Part shown: positions 43,039 through 52,375 of the stretch, piece by piece | Position numbering within the stretch: position 1 is the first letter of the stretch | Layout of the letters: the number at the start of each line of letters is the position of its first letter | NCBI RefSeq assembly: GCF_001894885.1 | Contig: NZ_BCXB01000020.1 | Location: 1-64,000, forward strand | Origin: Rhodococcus marinonascens NBRC 14363 | GTDB taxonomy: Bacteria; Actinomycetota; Actinomycetes; Mycobacteriales; Mycobacteriaceae | Direction: 5' to 3' | DNA: 64,000 bases | Program-made: the position numbers and the translations under genes | Notes under the pieces: generated by a model | Database searches by the model: none | Told to the model about the DNA's origin: nothing | What the model saw: the letters and a program-made list of their open reading frames with translations, nothing else

Positions 43039-43777
43039 CCTGGCCGCCTGCCTCCGTGCCCTCGTTGTTCGTGCCCTCGTTGTTCGTGCCCTCGTTGTTG
43101 TCCGCCCGCGTGAACCCCATCCGCCGCGCGACGTATCCGGTGCCGACGCTGAGGAGAATTATCGCGAGTACAGCGAGCGCGAAGGGCCATGACAGCGGCG
43201 ACGTACCGTACGCCCCGAGCGCCGTGTAACCGATGGTGGCCGGAATGATCCCGACTGCGGTGCCGATGACGTAGTCGCGTTGGCGCACGGCACTCAGCCC
43301 GGCGGCATAGTTGACCAGACCGAACGGGAACAGGGGAACGAGTCGTACGATCAGCACCGAGGTCAATCCGCGGCGCTCGAGCAGTGAGTTGAGCGCACGG
43401 ACCTTTGACCATTCGATCCGGGCCACCCCGCCGCGCCCGAGCGACCGGGCCACCCAGTAGGCCGTCCAGGCACCGAGGGTCGCGGCGATGACCACGACGA
43501 GAACTCCCGCCGCCAGTCCGAACAGCAGGCCGCTGGCCACGGTGAGAGCACTCGCAGGGAATGGGGTGAGTGTCGTGACGGCATAGAGGAGGACGAACAG
43601 AATCATCCCCCACACGCCGGCGGCCGACACCTGGTCGCGCAGCGATGCCGGGTCCGGGACGTCGACGGTGATTGCCACGACGGCACCGCCGAGAACGATG
43701 ACGGCGAGGATCCCCAGTTTGAGTCGGTAGTCCCAGCCGGACCGTTCGCCAATCGCCGTCTTCTCTTGGACATCCAC
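43016..43777 (-). CDS. TVP38/TMEM64 (DedA-like) membrane protein
   Basis: This 253-residue protein has about six hydrophobic helices and the family core FPASALTVASGLLFGLAAGVLVVVIAATLGAWTAYWVAR, then RRGLTSVLIVRLVPLFPFGLVNYAAGLSAVRQRDYVIGT. Relatives are implicated in lipid scrambling or membrane integrity. The C-terminal tail has three NNEGT repeats. The gene overlaps the phosphatidyltransferase gene and is divergent from the ABC transporter operon. Confidence 0.9.
   Translation of the reverse strand: MDVQEKTAIGERSGWDYRLKLGILAVIVLGGAVVAITVDVPDPASLRDQVSAAGVWGMILFVLLYAVTTLTPFPASALTVASGLLFGLAAGVLVVVIAATLGAWTAYWVARSLGRGGVARIEWSKVRALNSLLERRGLTSVLIVRLVPLFPFGLVNYAAGLSAVRQRDYVIGTAVGIIPATIGYTALGAYGTSPLSWPFALAVLAIILLSVGTGYVARRMGFTRADNNEGTNNEGTNNEGTEAGGQDDRPLPA
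43056..43100. repeat. 15-bp tandem repeat, three copies
   Basis: Three units of GTGCCCTCGTTGTTC (the third with one change) encode NNEGT three times at the C-terminus of the TVP38 protein. The unit length preserves frame. Confidence 0.92.
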
Positions 43778-43933
43778 CGCATACCCTCGTTCTTGTTGTC
43801 AGCATGAAGCACCGTCAAACACCACGATGCCCTGGTTCCATCATGACGGGAAGGCTTCGGGGGCCCCGTTGTGTTCCCGAACCGAATGATTTGTCCGATT
43901 CAGCCCGAGTGGTGGACCGTCCGGAAGGTGTCT

Positions 43934-45226
43934 GTGAACCAGTTCGTTCGACCGAAAGGCCGATTGATCCCTCGACTGTCTCCCGCACGATCGCGTCTCG
44001 GTGTGCGCGCCATGATCGCGTCTGGGCTGTCTCTCGGGGTGCTTCTCACTGCGTGCGCGGCGCCGGGCTCCGAAGCGCCGCGCGCTGAGAATGCCCCGTG
44101 GAGTGAGATCGAGGAGCAGGCAGAGGGGCAGACGGTGTCGCTGTGGATGTACGGCGGCGACGAACAGGGCAACACCTACGTCGACGAGTACCTGACCCCT
44201 GCGGCCCGGGATGCTGGGGTGACACTGCGCCGGGTGCCCGTCGCGACCACCTCGGACGCGGTCAACCGGATCCTGTCGGAAAGGCAGGCCGGTGTCACGG
44301 ACGGAGATGTCGATCTGGTCTGGGTCAACGGCGACAATTTCGGGACGGGCAAACAGGCAGGTGCCTGGCTGTGCGGGTGGACCTCGACCCTTCCGAACAT
44401 GAAATACACGAACCCCGGCGATCCGCTGCTCAGCGATGATTTCGGTACGCCGGTCGAGGGCTGCGAGGCGCCGTGGCACAAGGCGCAGTTCACTCTTGCG
44501 TACAACGCTGCGACGGTCCCCGACCCGCCGACGACCCTCGCCGGCGTCCTCGATTGGGCGCAGGCGCACCCGGGCAGGTTCACCTATCCGGCGCCGCCGG
44601 ACTTCACCGGATCGGTGTTCGTCCGCGAGGTGCTGGCCAGCGTGTCGGGTGGCGCGGAGAACGTACCGACCCAGTTCAGCGAAGGAGACCACGACAAGCT
44701 CACGCCCGCTCTGTTCGACCGTTTGCACGCGATCGCCCCCTCCCTGTGGCGTGAGGGGACGACCTATCCGCAGACCTCGTCCGAACTCGACGACCTCTTC
44801 GCAGGCGGTCAGGTCGACATGACGATGACCTATGGGCCGGCGACACTGACAGATCTGGTGGCTCGGGGAACGTATCCACCGCAGACCAAGGTGCTGCTGC
44901 TCGACGAGGGCACCGTGGGCAATGCCAGCTTCCTGGCCATTCCCTCGACCTCCGGGCAGTCGGCTGGCGCCCGCGTGGTGGCCAACCTCGCGCTCTCACC
45001 CGAACAGCAACTCGCTGCGGCCCGCCCGGATGTCTGGGGCCAGTTCACCGTTCTCGACGTAGAGAGGTTGTCACCGGCGGACCGCGAGGCGTTCGGTGCG
45101 CTACCGTCGTCTCCTGTGGTTCCGACCTACGATGTTCTCTCCCGCAACGCGCACCCCGAGTTGTCGGCGCAGTGGGTCGGCCCGCTCGACGAGGGTTGGC
45201 GCCGGGGCGTCCTCGCGGGTCGATGA
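43934..45226 (+). CDS. YnjB-like ABC transporter substrate-binding lipoprotein
   Basis: This protein of about 430 residues has a signal with lipobox LLTAC near residue 41 after an Arg-rich n-region. The mature part resembles extracellular solute-binding proteins of the YnjB group: VSLWMYGGDEQGNTYVDEYLTP, DVDLVWVNGDNFGTGKQAG, EAPWHKAQFTLAYN, and PAPPDFTGSVFVREVL. The GTG at 43934 with GGAAGG upstream is the best start. The ligand is unknown. It heads an operon with two permeases and an ATPase. Confidence 0.87.
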   Translation: MNQFVRPKGRLIPRLSPARSRLGVRAMIASGLSLGVLLTACAAPGSEAPRAENAPWSEIEEQAEGQTVSLWMYGGDEQGNTYVDEYLTPAARDAGVTLRRVPVATTSDAVNRILSERQAGVTDGDVDLVWVNGDNFGTGKQAGAWLCGWTSTLPNMKYTNPGDPLLSDDFGTPVEGCEAPWHKAQFTLAYNAATVPDPPTTLAGVLDWAQAHPGRFTYPAPPDFTGSVFVREVLASVSGGAENVPTQFSEGDHDKLTPALFDRLHAIAPSLWREGTTYPQTSSELDDLFAGGQVDMTMTYGPATLTDLVARGTYPPQTKVLLLDEGTVGNASFLAIPSTSGQSAGARVVANLALSPEQQLAAARPDVWGQFTVLDVERLSPADREAFGALPSSPVVPTYDVLSRNAHPELSAQWVGPLDEGWRRGVLAGR

Positions 45227-45239
45227 AGGCAAGACGCCG

Positions 45240-46103
45240 GTGAAGGCGGACGGCGCGCAGGCCCGCGCGCCCCGTCGAAGCAGTTGGCGCAGCACCGTGT
45301 GGGTGCTGCCCGCTCTGATTCCCGTGGTAGCGGTGGTCGGTGCGGGCGTCGGCACCGCGCTGTTGCAGAGTCTCGGCTTGATGCCGCTGGTCGGTAACCC
45401 GGAGTTGACCACCCAGGCTTACACCGCTCACTCCGAGGATCTGCTGACCTCGGCACTGCTCACACTCGCCATCGCGATCGTCTCGACTGCGCTCGCCGCC
45501 GCAGTCGGATTGTCGGCTGCGTTGTCGGTGCTGTCCGGCCGACGGACGGCGATGTTCGCTGCCAGCCTCACCGTTCCGGTGCCACACCTGATCGGTGCCG
45601 CGACGATGGGGCTGCTACTGGCCGATTCCGGGCTACTCCCCCGACTCCTCGGCCTAGACGAGGGCGGGTGGCCTGCTCTCGTCGGAGGTCGATGGTGGAT
45701 CGCGGTGATCGCGGAGTACGCGTGGAAGGAATCAGCCTTCATCGCCTTGGTGGTCGCGGGGACGCTCGCCACCCGCGTGGCCGGCTACGACGAGACAGCC
45801 GCGACGCTCGGGGCTGGGCGGCGCGCGCGGCTGCGACTGGTCACCTTGCCGTTGGTGCTGCCCGCGCTGATCGCATCGTCGGCGATCACGTTCGCCTACA
45901 CGGTCGGCTCCTACGAGGTGGCGAGGATCCTGGGCCGCGCGTATCCCGAACCGCTCCCGGTCATGGCGGTCCGGCTGTTCACCTCGATCGACCTCGCCGC
46001 GCGACCCGAGGCGGCGGCCGTCGCAATCGTCACCACGGGCTTGGCGCTGGCCACTGCGGCGGTGGCTCTGACGATGTTGCGCCGTTCGGCGGTGTGGCAG
46101 TGA
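45240..46103 (+). CDS. ABC transporter permease (YnjC first-half-like)
   Basis: This 287-residue inner-membrane permease has about six helices. The binding-protein-dependent transport signature is EYAWKESAFIALVVAGTLATRVAGYDETAATLGAGRRARLRLVTLPLVLPA (EAA loop). E. coli YnjC is a fused double permease; here the halves are separate genes. The GTG at 45240 follows the binding-protein stop by 13 bp, and its own stop overlaps the next start. Confidence 0.88.
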   Translation: MKADGAQARAPRRSSWRSTVWVLPALIPVVAVVGAGVGTALLQSLGLMPLVGNPELTTQAYTAHSEDLLTSALLTLAIAIVSTALAAAVGLSAALSVLSGRRTAMFAASLTVPVPHLIGAATMGLLLADSGLLPRLLGLDEGGWPALVGGRWWIAVIAEYAWKESAFIALVVAGTLATRVAGYDETAATLGAGRRARLRLVTLPLVLPALIASSAITFAYTVGSYEVARILGRAYPEPLPVMAVRLFTSIDLAARPEAAAVAIVTTGLALATAAVALTMLRRSAVWQ

Positions 46104-46885
46104 AACGTCTCGCCGGCCGAAGCGTTGCTATGTTGGGGCGTGGGCTCCTCGTGCTCTGGTTCGTCGTACCCCTCGTACCTCTCGTGCTGTGGGTGTTCGC
46201 GAACCGGTGGACCTTTCCCGACGTCCTTCCGCAGCAGTGGGGATTCGACGGTCTTCGCAGTGCCGCCGACGCCGGTGCGGGGAGTGCGTTTGCGACATCG
46301 ACGGCCTTGGCGCTGTCGGTGTCCATCATTGCGACTCCCCTCGGCGCGCTCGCTGCGAGGGCGCTGGTCACCGGGCGGGTGCATCTACCCGGAGTGGTCG
46401 CCGCGATACTGTTCGCGCCGGTGTGTTTGCCGCCCTTCGCCGTCGCGCTCGGCTTGGATGTGCTGGTACTTCGATCCGGCATTGCCAGCAGCGTCGCGGT
46501 GGTTGCGATACTCGTCGTCGTCGCGATCCCCTATACGACATACGTGATGCGGGTGGCGTTCGGCGCCTACGACCGTGGGTACGAGGAGGAGGCCCGCACC
46601 CTCGGTGCATCCCGGTTGACGGTGCTGTGCCGAGTCCAGGTGCCGTTGCTCGCGCCCGCGCTATCGCGTGCCGCGTTCCTCGCGTTCCTGGTCGGATGGA
46701 GCGACTACATCGTGACGCTGTTGATAGGGGGCGGACAGTTGATCACGGTCCCGATCCTGGTGGCGTCGTTCGCTTCCGGAACAGGCAACGATTCCGTGAT
46801 CGCCGCGCTGTCGCTGTTTGCTCTGATCCCGCCCCTGATTCTGCTGATCATTCTCGCCCGCACCGGACGGAGGGCGCTGGCATGA
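46100..46885 (+). CDS. ABC transporter permease (YnjC second-half-like)
   Basis: This 261-residue second permease has the EAA-type loop GAYDRGYEEEARTLGASRLTVLCRVQVPLLAPAL. It begins with a GTG overlapping the upstream stop (GTGA). Helices include LLVLWFVVPLVPLVLWVFA and FLVGWSDYIVTLLIGGG. It forms the heterodimeric channel with the preceding permease. Confidence 0.88.
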   Translation: MKRLAGRSVAMLGRGLLVLWFVVPLVPLVLWVFANRWTFPDVLPQQWGFDGLRSAADAGAGSAFATSTALALSVSIIATPLGALAARALVTGRVHLPGVVAAILFAPVCLPPFAVALGLDVLVLRSGIASSVAVVAILVVVAIPYTTYVMRVAFGAYDRGYEEEARTLGASRLTVLCRVQVPLLAPALSRAAFLAFLVGWSDYIVTLLIGGGQLITVPILVASFASGTGNDSVIAALSLFALIPPLILLIILARTGRRALA

Positions 46886-46898
46886 GCGCGATACTGCC

Positions 46899-47942
46899 AT
46901 GAGTGCGACGTTGTCATTGACTCGCCTGACCCGGCATCACCCCGGTCAGCAGCATGCCGCCCTGGCGGACATAGATCTCGAGGTTCCGGCCGGCTCGTGT
47001 ACAGCGATTCTCGGACCCTCGGGCTCGGGGAAGAGCACAGCACTGCGGCTGATCGCCGGACTCGATGCCCCGACAAGCGGATCGGTGGCCCTCGACGGCG
47101 TCGACGTCACCGCGTTGCCCCCGGAACGGCGTGGCATCGGAATGGTGTTCCAGAGGCCACTGCTCTTCCCTCACATGTCGGTCATCGACAACGTGGGGTT
47201 TGCGGCCCGGGCGTCCGGGCGGTCACGCTCGGCTTCGCGTTCGAGTGCCCGCCGCTACCTAGACCTGGTGCACCTGTCCGAGTTCGCCGATCGCCCGGTC
47301 GGCGCAATCTCGGGTGGGCAGGCCCAACGCGTCGCCCTCGCGCGCTCCCTGGCCGGCGCCCCGAAGGTGTTGTTGCTCGACGAGCCGTTCAGTGCGCTCG
47401 ATTCCGTTCTGCGCGAAGACATGTATCAACTGGTTCGGGAGATCCGGAAGGAACTGTCGCCGACCATCGTTCTCGTCACCCACGATCGGCATGAGGCCGC
47501 CGTGCTGGCGGACTCGGTGGCAGTGCTGATCGGCGGCGTTCTCGAACATCACTCGGATGTGAGTTCCGCCTATACCCAACCGGCGACGCTGGCGGTCAAC
47601 CGATTGATGGGAGGAATCAACGAGATTCACGGACGACTCGACGATGGCGTGCACCACTCCGACCTCGGCGCCCTGGAATTGCCGCAGGCCGGACCGGTGC
47701 ACGATGACGGACCCGCGGTTCTGCTGATCCGGCACGAAATGATCCGCATCGTCGATCACTCGCCGCGACTGCCGAGCGGGGTGATCAGTGATGTGCGCCC
47801 GACCGGGCTTCGCTGCATCGCGGACGTACGGGTGGGGTCGGTGACGGTGTGCGCCGAACTCTCTACCGGAGCCACTGCCAGTGTGGGTGCCGAGGTCGGA
47901 CTCGAGATACCCCTCACGGCGCGAACCGCCGTCACACGGTGA
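46899..47942 (+). CDS. ABC transporter ATPase (YnjD-like, with C-terminal TOBE-like domain)
   Basis: This 347-residue ATPase has Walker A GPSGSGKST at about residues 39-47, Q-loop VFQRPLLFP, signature ISGGQAQRVALARSL, Walker B VLLLDEPFSALDS and H-loop VTHDRHEA. The C-terminal third (IRHEMIRIVDHSPRLPSGVISDVRPTGLRC) looks like a TOBE-type regulatory domain, which is lacking in short YnjD proteins. It completes a four-gene importer. Confidence 0.92.
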   Translation: MSATLSLTRLTRHHPGQQHAALADIDLEVPAGSCTAILGPSGSGKSTALRLIAGLDAPTSGSVALDGVDVTALPPERRGIGMVFQRPLLFPHMSVIDNVGFAARASGRSRSASRSSARRYLDLVHLSEFADRPVGAISGGQAQRVALARSLAGAPKVLLLDEPFSALDSVLREDMYQLVREIRKELSPTIVLVTHDRHEAAVLADSVAVLIGGVLEHHSDVSSAYTQPATLAVNRLMGGINEIHGRLDDGVHHSDLGALELPQAGPVHDDGPAVLLIRHEMIRIVDHSPRLPSGVISDVRPTGLRCIADVRVGSVTVCAELSTGATASVGAEVGLEIPLTARTAVTR

Positions 47943-48003
47943 CGCAGGATCCGAGGTGCCGTTGGTGCTGATACCGAGTCAGATTGCACCGTAGTACGGC
48001 AGA

Positions 48004-48762
48004 ATGCCGCGAATGCCCGAATCTCCGAGTAGTCCGATCCCCTATCCCTCACCTCCCCTCGCGCAGAAGGGCAAGCCAGGGTTGGATCTGAAGCCGCCGT
48101 TCTGGATCGTCCTCGGGGTCTTCCTCGGTGACCTGCTGTGGATACTTCCGATCCATGTGGGCGGAATGCCCCTGACTGTGGTGGTGTCTCTCGCTGCGAG
48201 GGGAATCGGCTGGTTCTTCCTTGAACGAGCCCGGCGGTCCGGAAGGGTCCAAGCATGGCACTGGATGCTCGCAGGCGGCGGGTCGCTCTTGTCGGCGCTG
48301 GCGGTTTTCGGCCTTCTCTATGCGGCGACCGACAGTGATGTCTTTGCGGTATTGGCGGGGATCCTTGGGATGACCGGGCTGGCGGGTGGCCTCATCGCGG
48401 TCATCGTCATGCTCGTCGTTGCAGCCACACAACGGTCGGATTCTGCGGCCGTGGTCGGGGTTCCTCGGGGGCAGATGGTCTCGCCGATTGTTGGCTACTC
48501 TGCGGAGGGGCAGCCGATCTACGGTCCGCCGGTCTTCATGGAGTCGCGGAATACCGACACGAATGTGTTCGCGATCCTGACGCTCGTATTCGGCATTCTC
48601 GGTGGGCTGCTGGGAATCGTGTTCGGCCACATCGCGTTGAGTCAGATTCGTCGAACCGGTGAACAGGGTCGCGGCATGGCGGTCGCGGGCTTGGTGCTCG
48701 GTTACTTCTTTCTGGCGGGGTGGATCATCTTCCTCATCGCGCTTGCCGACTCTGGGCTCTGA
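48004..48762 (+). CDS. DUF4190 domain membrane protein
   Basis: This 252-residue protein has a Pro-rich start, four hydrophobic helices in the first part, and a C-terminal DUF4190 module VFAILTLVFGILGGLLGIVFGHIALSQIRRTGEQGRGMAVAGLVLGYF. DUF4190 proteins are small actinobacterial membrane proteins of unknown role. Its last 29 bp overlap the 3' end of the convergent radical SAM gene. Confidence 0.87.
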   Translation: MPRMPESPSSPIPYPSPPLAQKGKPGLDLKPPFWIVLGVFLGDLLWILPIHVGGMPLTVVVSLAARGIGWFFLERARRSGRVQAWHWMLAGGGSLLSALAVFGLLYAATDSDVFAVLAGILGMTGLAGGLIAVIVMLVVAATQRSDSAAVVGVPRGQMVSPIVGYSAEGQPIYGPPVFMESRNTDTNVFAILTLVFGILGGLLGIVFGHIALSQIRRTGEQGRGMAVAGLVLGYFFLAGWIIFLIALADSGL

Positions 48763-50191
48763 CACCGACATCGTGGCCAGTTGCAACGGACAGCGGCAGA
48801 AGCTTTCGGAGCGAGGCATTCTCATCCGGGTCGAGTACGGAGTGCTGCGCGCATGCCGGCACCAATTTGCCGGTCTCCGGATGCGCCATCGTGTATGTGC
48901 AGGCGGCCAGTCTCTCCTGCGTTGCCCGTATCGCCGGATCGTCGGCGGGGGTGCCCGCCTGCATCATCGCCCACGCCGGGGCGACATCCGCGGCATCCAT
49001 GAACCGGTGTACGACGAATGTCATGGGGTGAACTTCGCGGCGAATCAGCGCCGCGAACAGCAATCGCACACCCCCGCAGCGCCGAACGAGGCTGCCAGCC
49101 CAGCGTGCCGCCACGACGTATCCTCTCGGGTACGCGAGAAGAACACGTCCCACCCGGATCGCGAGCAGCGCAGGGTGGGTGCCACCGAAATTCACGCCAC
49201 CCAGATGGGCGTAGAAGTCGTCGCGAGCACGAACCTCCGCATCGACGTCGGCATCGACAAACGGGTACCAGTGGTCGCCGAAGGTGAATCCCAATGCTGT
49301 TCTGTTGCAACGTGGTTCGCCAAACTGGATGGCGCCGTACGCGACCCGCTGGCCGAGTCCGCGCTCGATCTGTTGCCATACCGCGTCGATATCGACGTCG
49401 CGGTACCCGTCATGCCATCGCCTGCTGTCGCCGACGAACGCGGCCGGCTGGAACGAGAGCATCGAATAGTCCATTCCGACAACGTCGCGGACCACATCGG
49501 ACACCTCGTCGAGGTTTTCGGGTGTGACAGTCATGTTGTGCGCCAGGTACGCTGCGACGCCGTGTTCTTCTCGTAGCCGTGCGAACATCTCGGTGAAACG
49601 ACGGCGGTAGTCGCTGAGGTCCGACTCGCGGCGGGGTCGTGGGATGCCGCGACGCCCGCGCATCAACGAGTCGAAATGCGCGGCGAAGGACACTCTTCGG
49701 AACCGTCGGCGACCGGCCGCGTCGACGACGACATTCCGGAGGTAGTCGTAGTCGAAATCGCCGTGCGTGAACGACATCGGCTCGCGGCCATGATCGCGCA
49801 TGATTTTCAGGGCCGCGGCGTGGTCCTCGGGTGAGAGCAGACTGACTTCGCCGCCGATCAGTTGGGCGTGCGCGCGCGGACCTCGTTCGGCCGCCAGGAA
49901 GGCCATTTGCGACTCGACCTCACGCAGCGTGTGCTCGCCGTCGACGCGGACCTTGTTCGCGTCGACGCTGTGATAGCACGGTGTGCAGGTCAGGTTGCAT
50001 TTCGGGAAAACGCCGTGGGTGCCCTCGCATCCCACCGCGTGCCGTCCGAGCGCCTGCGCCGGAGTCTTCACACCCTCCGGAAGCTCACTCCAGCGCCGGT
50101 CCAACGCCGCCCGCGTACGCGAATCCACCGGGCGGGTGGCTCGGACCACCCGTCGCAGGGTGGTGAACACGCGTGATCGGATCGGCGCCAT
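48734..50191 (-). CDS. Radical SAM protein
   Basis: This 485-residue protein has the radical SAM cluster motif KCNLTCTPC (Cys65, Cys69, Cys72), preceded by GVFP as in MoaA/PqqE-like enzymes. A QLIGGEVSLLSPEDHAAAL segment follows (GGE motif for SAM binding). The C-terminal region contains conserved-looking CNRTAL, ACTYTMAHPETG and PACAQHS Cys sites that could hold an auxiliary cluster. Substrate and product are unknown. The ATG at 50191 has AGGGGAG upstream and is preferred over a TTG at 50218. Confidence 0.88.
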   Translation of the reverse strand: MAPIRSRVFTTLRRVVRATRPVDSRTRAALDRRWSELPEGVKTPAQALGRHAVGCEGTHGVFPKCNLTCTPCYHSVDANKVRVDGEHTLREVESQMAFLAAERGPRAHAQLIGGEVSLLSPEDHAAALKIMRDHGREPMSFTHGDFDYDYLRNVVVDAAGRRRFRRVSFAAHFDSLMRGRRGIPRPRRESDLSDYRRRFTEMFARLREEHGVAAYLAHNMTVTPENLDEVSDVVRDVVGMDYSMLSFQPAAFVGDSRRWHDGYRDVDIDAVWQQIERGLGQRVAYGAIQFGEPRCNRTALGFTFGDHWYPFVDADVDAEVRARDDFYAHLGGVNFGGTHPALLAIRVGRVLLAYPRGYVVAARWAGSLVRRCGGVRLLFAALIRREVHPMTFVVHRFMDAADVAPAWAMMQAGTPADDPAIRATQERLAACTYTMAHPETGKLVPACAQHSVLDPDENASLRKLLPLSVATGHDVGVRAQSRQAR

Positions 50192-50270
50192 CGACTCCCC
50201 TGCTGTTCGGTTCTGCAAGCGTAAACCCGCCGGGGCGCGGGGGTCATTCCCCGGCGGGTGATCGATGCGT

Positions 50271-52340
50271 TCAGCGGCTCAGCCGACGCGGATCCAGGTC
50301 CAGTCGTCGCAGTAGTTGCGCGTTGAGTGCGACGACGATGGTGGAGATTGACATCAGGATCGCCGCCACTGCGGGTGAGATGGCGACGCCGGCGAAGGCG
50401 AGAGCGCCGGCCGCCAGGGGGACGGCGATGATATTGTACCCCGTCGCCCACACGAGGTTCTGCCACATCTTGCGGTAGCTCGCGTGGGAGAGGTCGATGA
50501 TCGAGAGCACGGCGCGAGGGTCGTCGGCGGCGAGAACCACTCCCGCCGATTCGATGGCGACGTCCGTGCCTGCCCCGATCGCGACTCCGACGTCCGCACG
50601 CGCCAGCGCGGGTGCGTCGTTGACGCCGTCGCCGACCATTGCCACCCGGTGTCCTCGCTGCTGGAGTGCGGCGACCTGGGCGTCCTTATTCTCCGGCAGC
50701 ACATCGGCGAACGCCTCGTCGATGCCCAGGTCGGAGGCGACGGCGTCGGCGACCTGTCGTGCGTCGCCGGTGATCATCGCGACCTTCACACCGCGGGCGT
50801 GGAGTGCGTCGATGGCCTGACGGGACTCCTCGCGCACGGCGTCCTCGAGCGCCACCGCTCCGAGAACGGAGCCGCCACGGACGACGTGGAGCACGGACGC
50901 GCCGCGGTTGATCCAGGTCGCGGTTGTGTCCGTGACATCCTGCGGCACAGTGACGTCGAGGTCGGAGAGCATCGCCGGTCCGCCGACCGACACCGCCTCG
51001 CCGTCGACAACGGCCCGCACTCCGCGTCCGGGTAGCGACCGGAACTCGGAGGCGGTGCGGCGTTCGCCCACGGGCACTTTCGCCGCAGCCTCGGCGACGA
51101 TGGCGCGCGCGACTGGGTGCTCGCTGTCGGCCTCGACGGCACTGGCGAGGGCCAGAAGTTCCCGCTCGGTGTGGCCGACGGTCGCGACCACTCCGGTGAC
51201 AACGTGCCTGCCCTTTGTGAGCGTGCCGGTCTTGTCGAACAGGACGATATCGACGCTGCGCATGCGTTCGAGAGCCATCCGATCTTTTACCAGCACTCCG
51301 GCTTTCGCCGCACGTTCGGTCGAGATAGCGATCACCAGGGGTATCGCCAAGCCGAGCGCGTGGGGGCAGGCGATCACGAGAACGGTCACCGTCCGGACGA
51401 CCGCCTCGTCCACATTGCCGATCAGCGACCAGACGATGAACGTGAGAATGCCTGCGAGCGAGGCGAAGTAGAACAGGAATGCCGCCGCGCGGTCGGCGAG
51501 AGCCTGGGCCCGGGACGACGACGCCTGCGCATCGGCGACCAGACGTCGGATCCCGGCGAGCGCGGTGTCCTCCCCGACCGCGCCGACCGAGATGCGCAGC
51601 GCGCTGTCGGTCGCGACGGTACCGGCGACGACGGTGTCGCCGACGGTCCGATTCACCGGTGTCGACTCGCCGGTGATCATCGACTCGTCGACCTCCGCCT
51701 GTCCGTCCTCGACCGTGCCGTCGGCCGGGATGCGTCCACCGGCCCGGACCAGAACCAGGTCGCCGGTGGACAACTCAGAGATCGGGACTTCGGTGATGTC
51801 GTCGTCGGTGATCTTGTCAGCGGTGTCCGGTAGCAGCGCTGCCAACGCGTCGAGGGCACCGGACGCCGACCCCAGCGCCCGCATCTCCAGCCAGTGGCCG
51901 AGCAGCATGATGACGACGAGAAGCGCTAGCTCCCACCAGAAGTCGAGGTTGAATCCGCCGAGCCCGAGAGTGGTCACCCACGAGGCGAGGAACGCGACGG
52001 AGATGGCCATGCCGATCAGCAGCATCATGCCGGGCTGCCGGGATTTCAGCTCGCTCCAGCCTCCGGTGAGAAACGGTGCACCGCCGTAGAAGAAGATGAC
52101 GGTGCCGAGTACCGGCGGAATCCACGACGCCCCGGGGAAGTCGGGAATGGTGTAGCCGAGGAGGTCGGCGACCATGGGACTGAACGCGACCACCGGTACC
52201 GACAGCAGCAGGCTGAGCCAGAACTTCCGCCGGAACACCTCGCCGTGGGCACCGTGTCCTGCGTGCCGATCCGTATGTTCGGTGTGGTCGTGATCGGTGT
52301 GGTCTAGCTGTGATGCGTGCTGCTGATGATTGTGAGACAT
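50271..52340 (-). CDS. copB: CopB-type heavy-metal P-type ATPase
   Basis: This 689-residue P1B-ATPase starts with a His-rich region (10 His in the first 32 residues) in place of an HMA domain. It carries the membrane CPH motif (ACPHALG), TGES, the phosphorylated DKTGTLTKG and GDGVNDAPAL. CPH and the His tail define the CopB group of copper or silver exporters. It is the last gene of the copZ-copA-csoR-copB order and follows csoR by 35 bp. Confidence 0.93.
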   Translation of the reverse strand: MSHNHQQHASQLDHTDHDHTEHTDRHAGHGAHGEVFRRKFWLSLLLSVPVVAFSPMVADLLGYTIPDFPGASWIPPVLGTVIFFYGGAPFLTGGWSELKSRQPGMMLLIGMAISVAFLASWVTTLGLGGFNLDFWWELALLVVIMLLGHWLEMRALGSASGALDALAALLPDTADKITDDDITEVPISELSTGDLVLVRAGGRIPADGTVEDGQAEVDESMITGESTPVNRTVGDTVVAGTVATDSALRISVGAVGEDTALAGIRRLVADAQASSSRAQALADRAAAFLFYFASLAGILTFIVWSLIGNVDEAVVRTVTVLVIACPHALGLAIPLVIAISTERAAKAGVLVKDRMALERMRSVDIVLFDKTGTLTKGRHVVTGVVATVGHTERELLALASAVEADSEHPVARAIVAEAAAKVPVGERRTASEFRSLPGRGVRAVVDGEAVSVGGPAMLSDLDVTVPQDVTDTTATWINRGASVLHVVRGGSVLGAVALEDAVREESRQAIDALHARGVKVAMITGDARQVADAVASDLGIDEAFADVLPENKDAQVAALQQRGHRVAMVGDGVNDAPALARADVGVAIGAGTDVAIESAGVVLAADDPRAVLSIIDLSHASYRKMWQNLVWATGYNIIAVPLAAGALAFAGVAISPAVAAILMSISTIVVALNAQLLRRLDLDPRRLSR

Positions 52341-52375
52341 GCCCGCTCCCCCGGATGTCGTCTTCGGAATCGATT

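Noticed and set aside
45668..46099. Long N-terminal extension of the second YnjC-like permease
   Set aside because: This part is a shadow of the first permease gene; a GTGA overlap at 46100 marks the true start.
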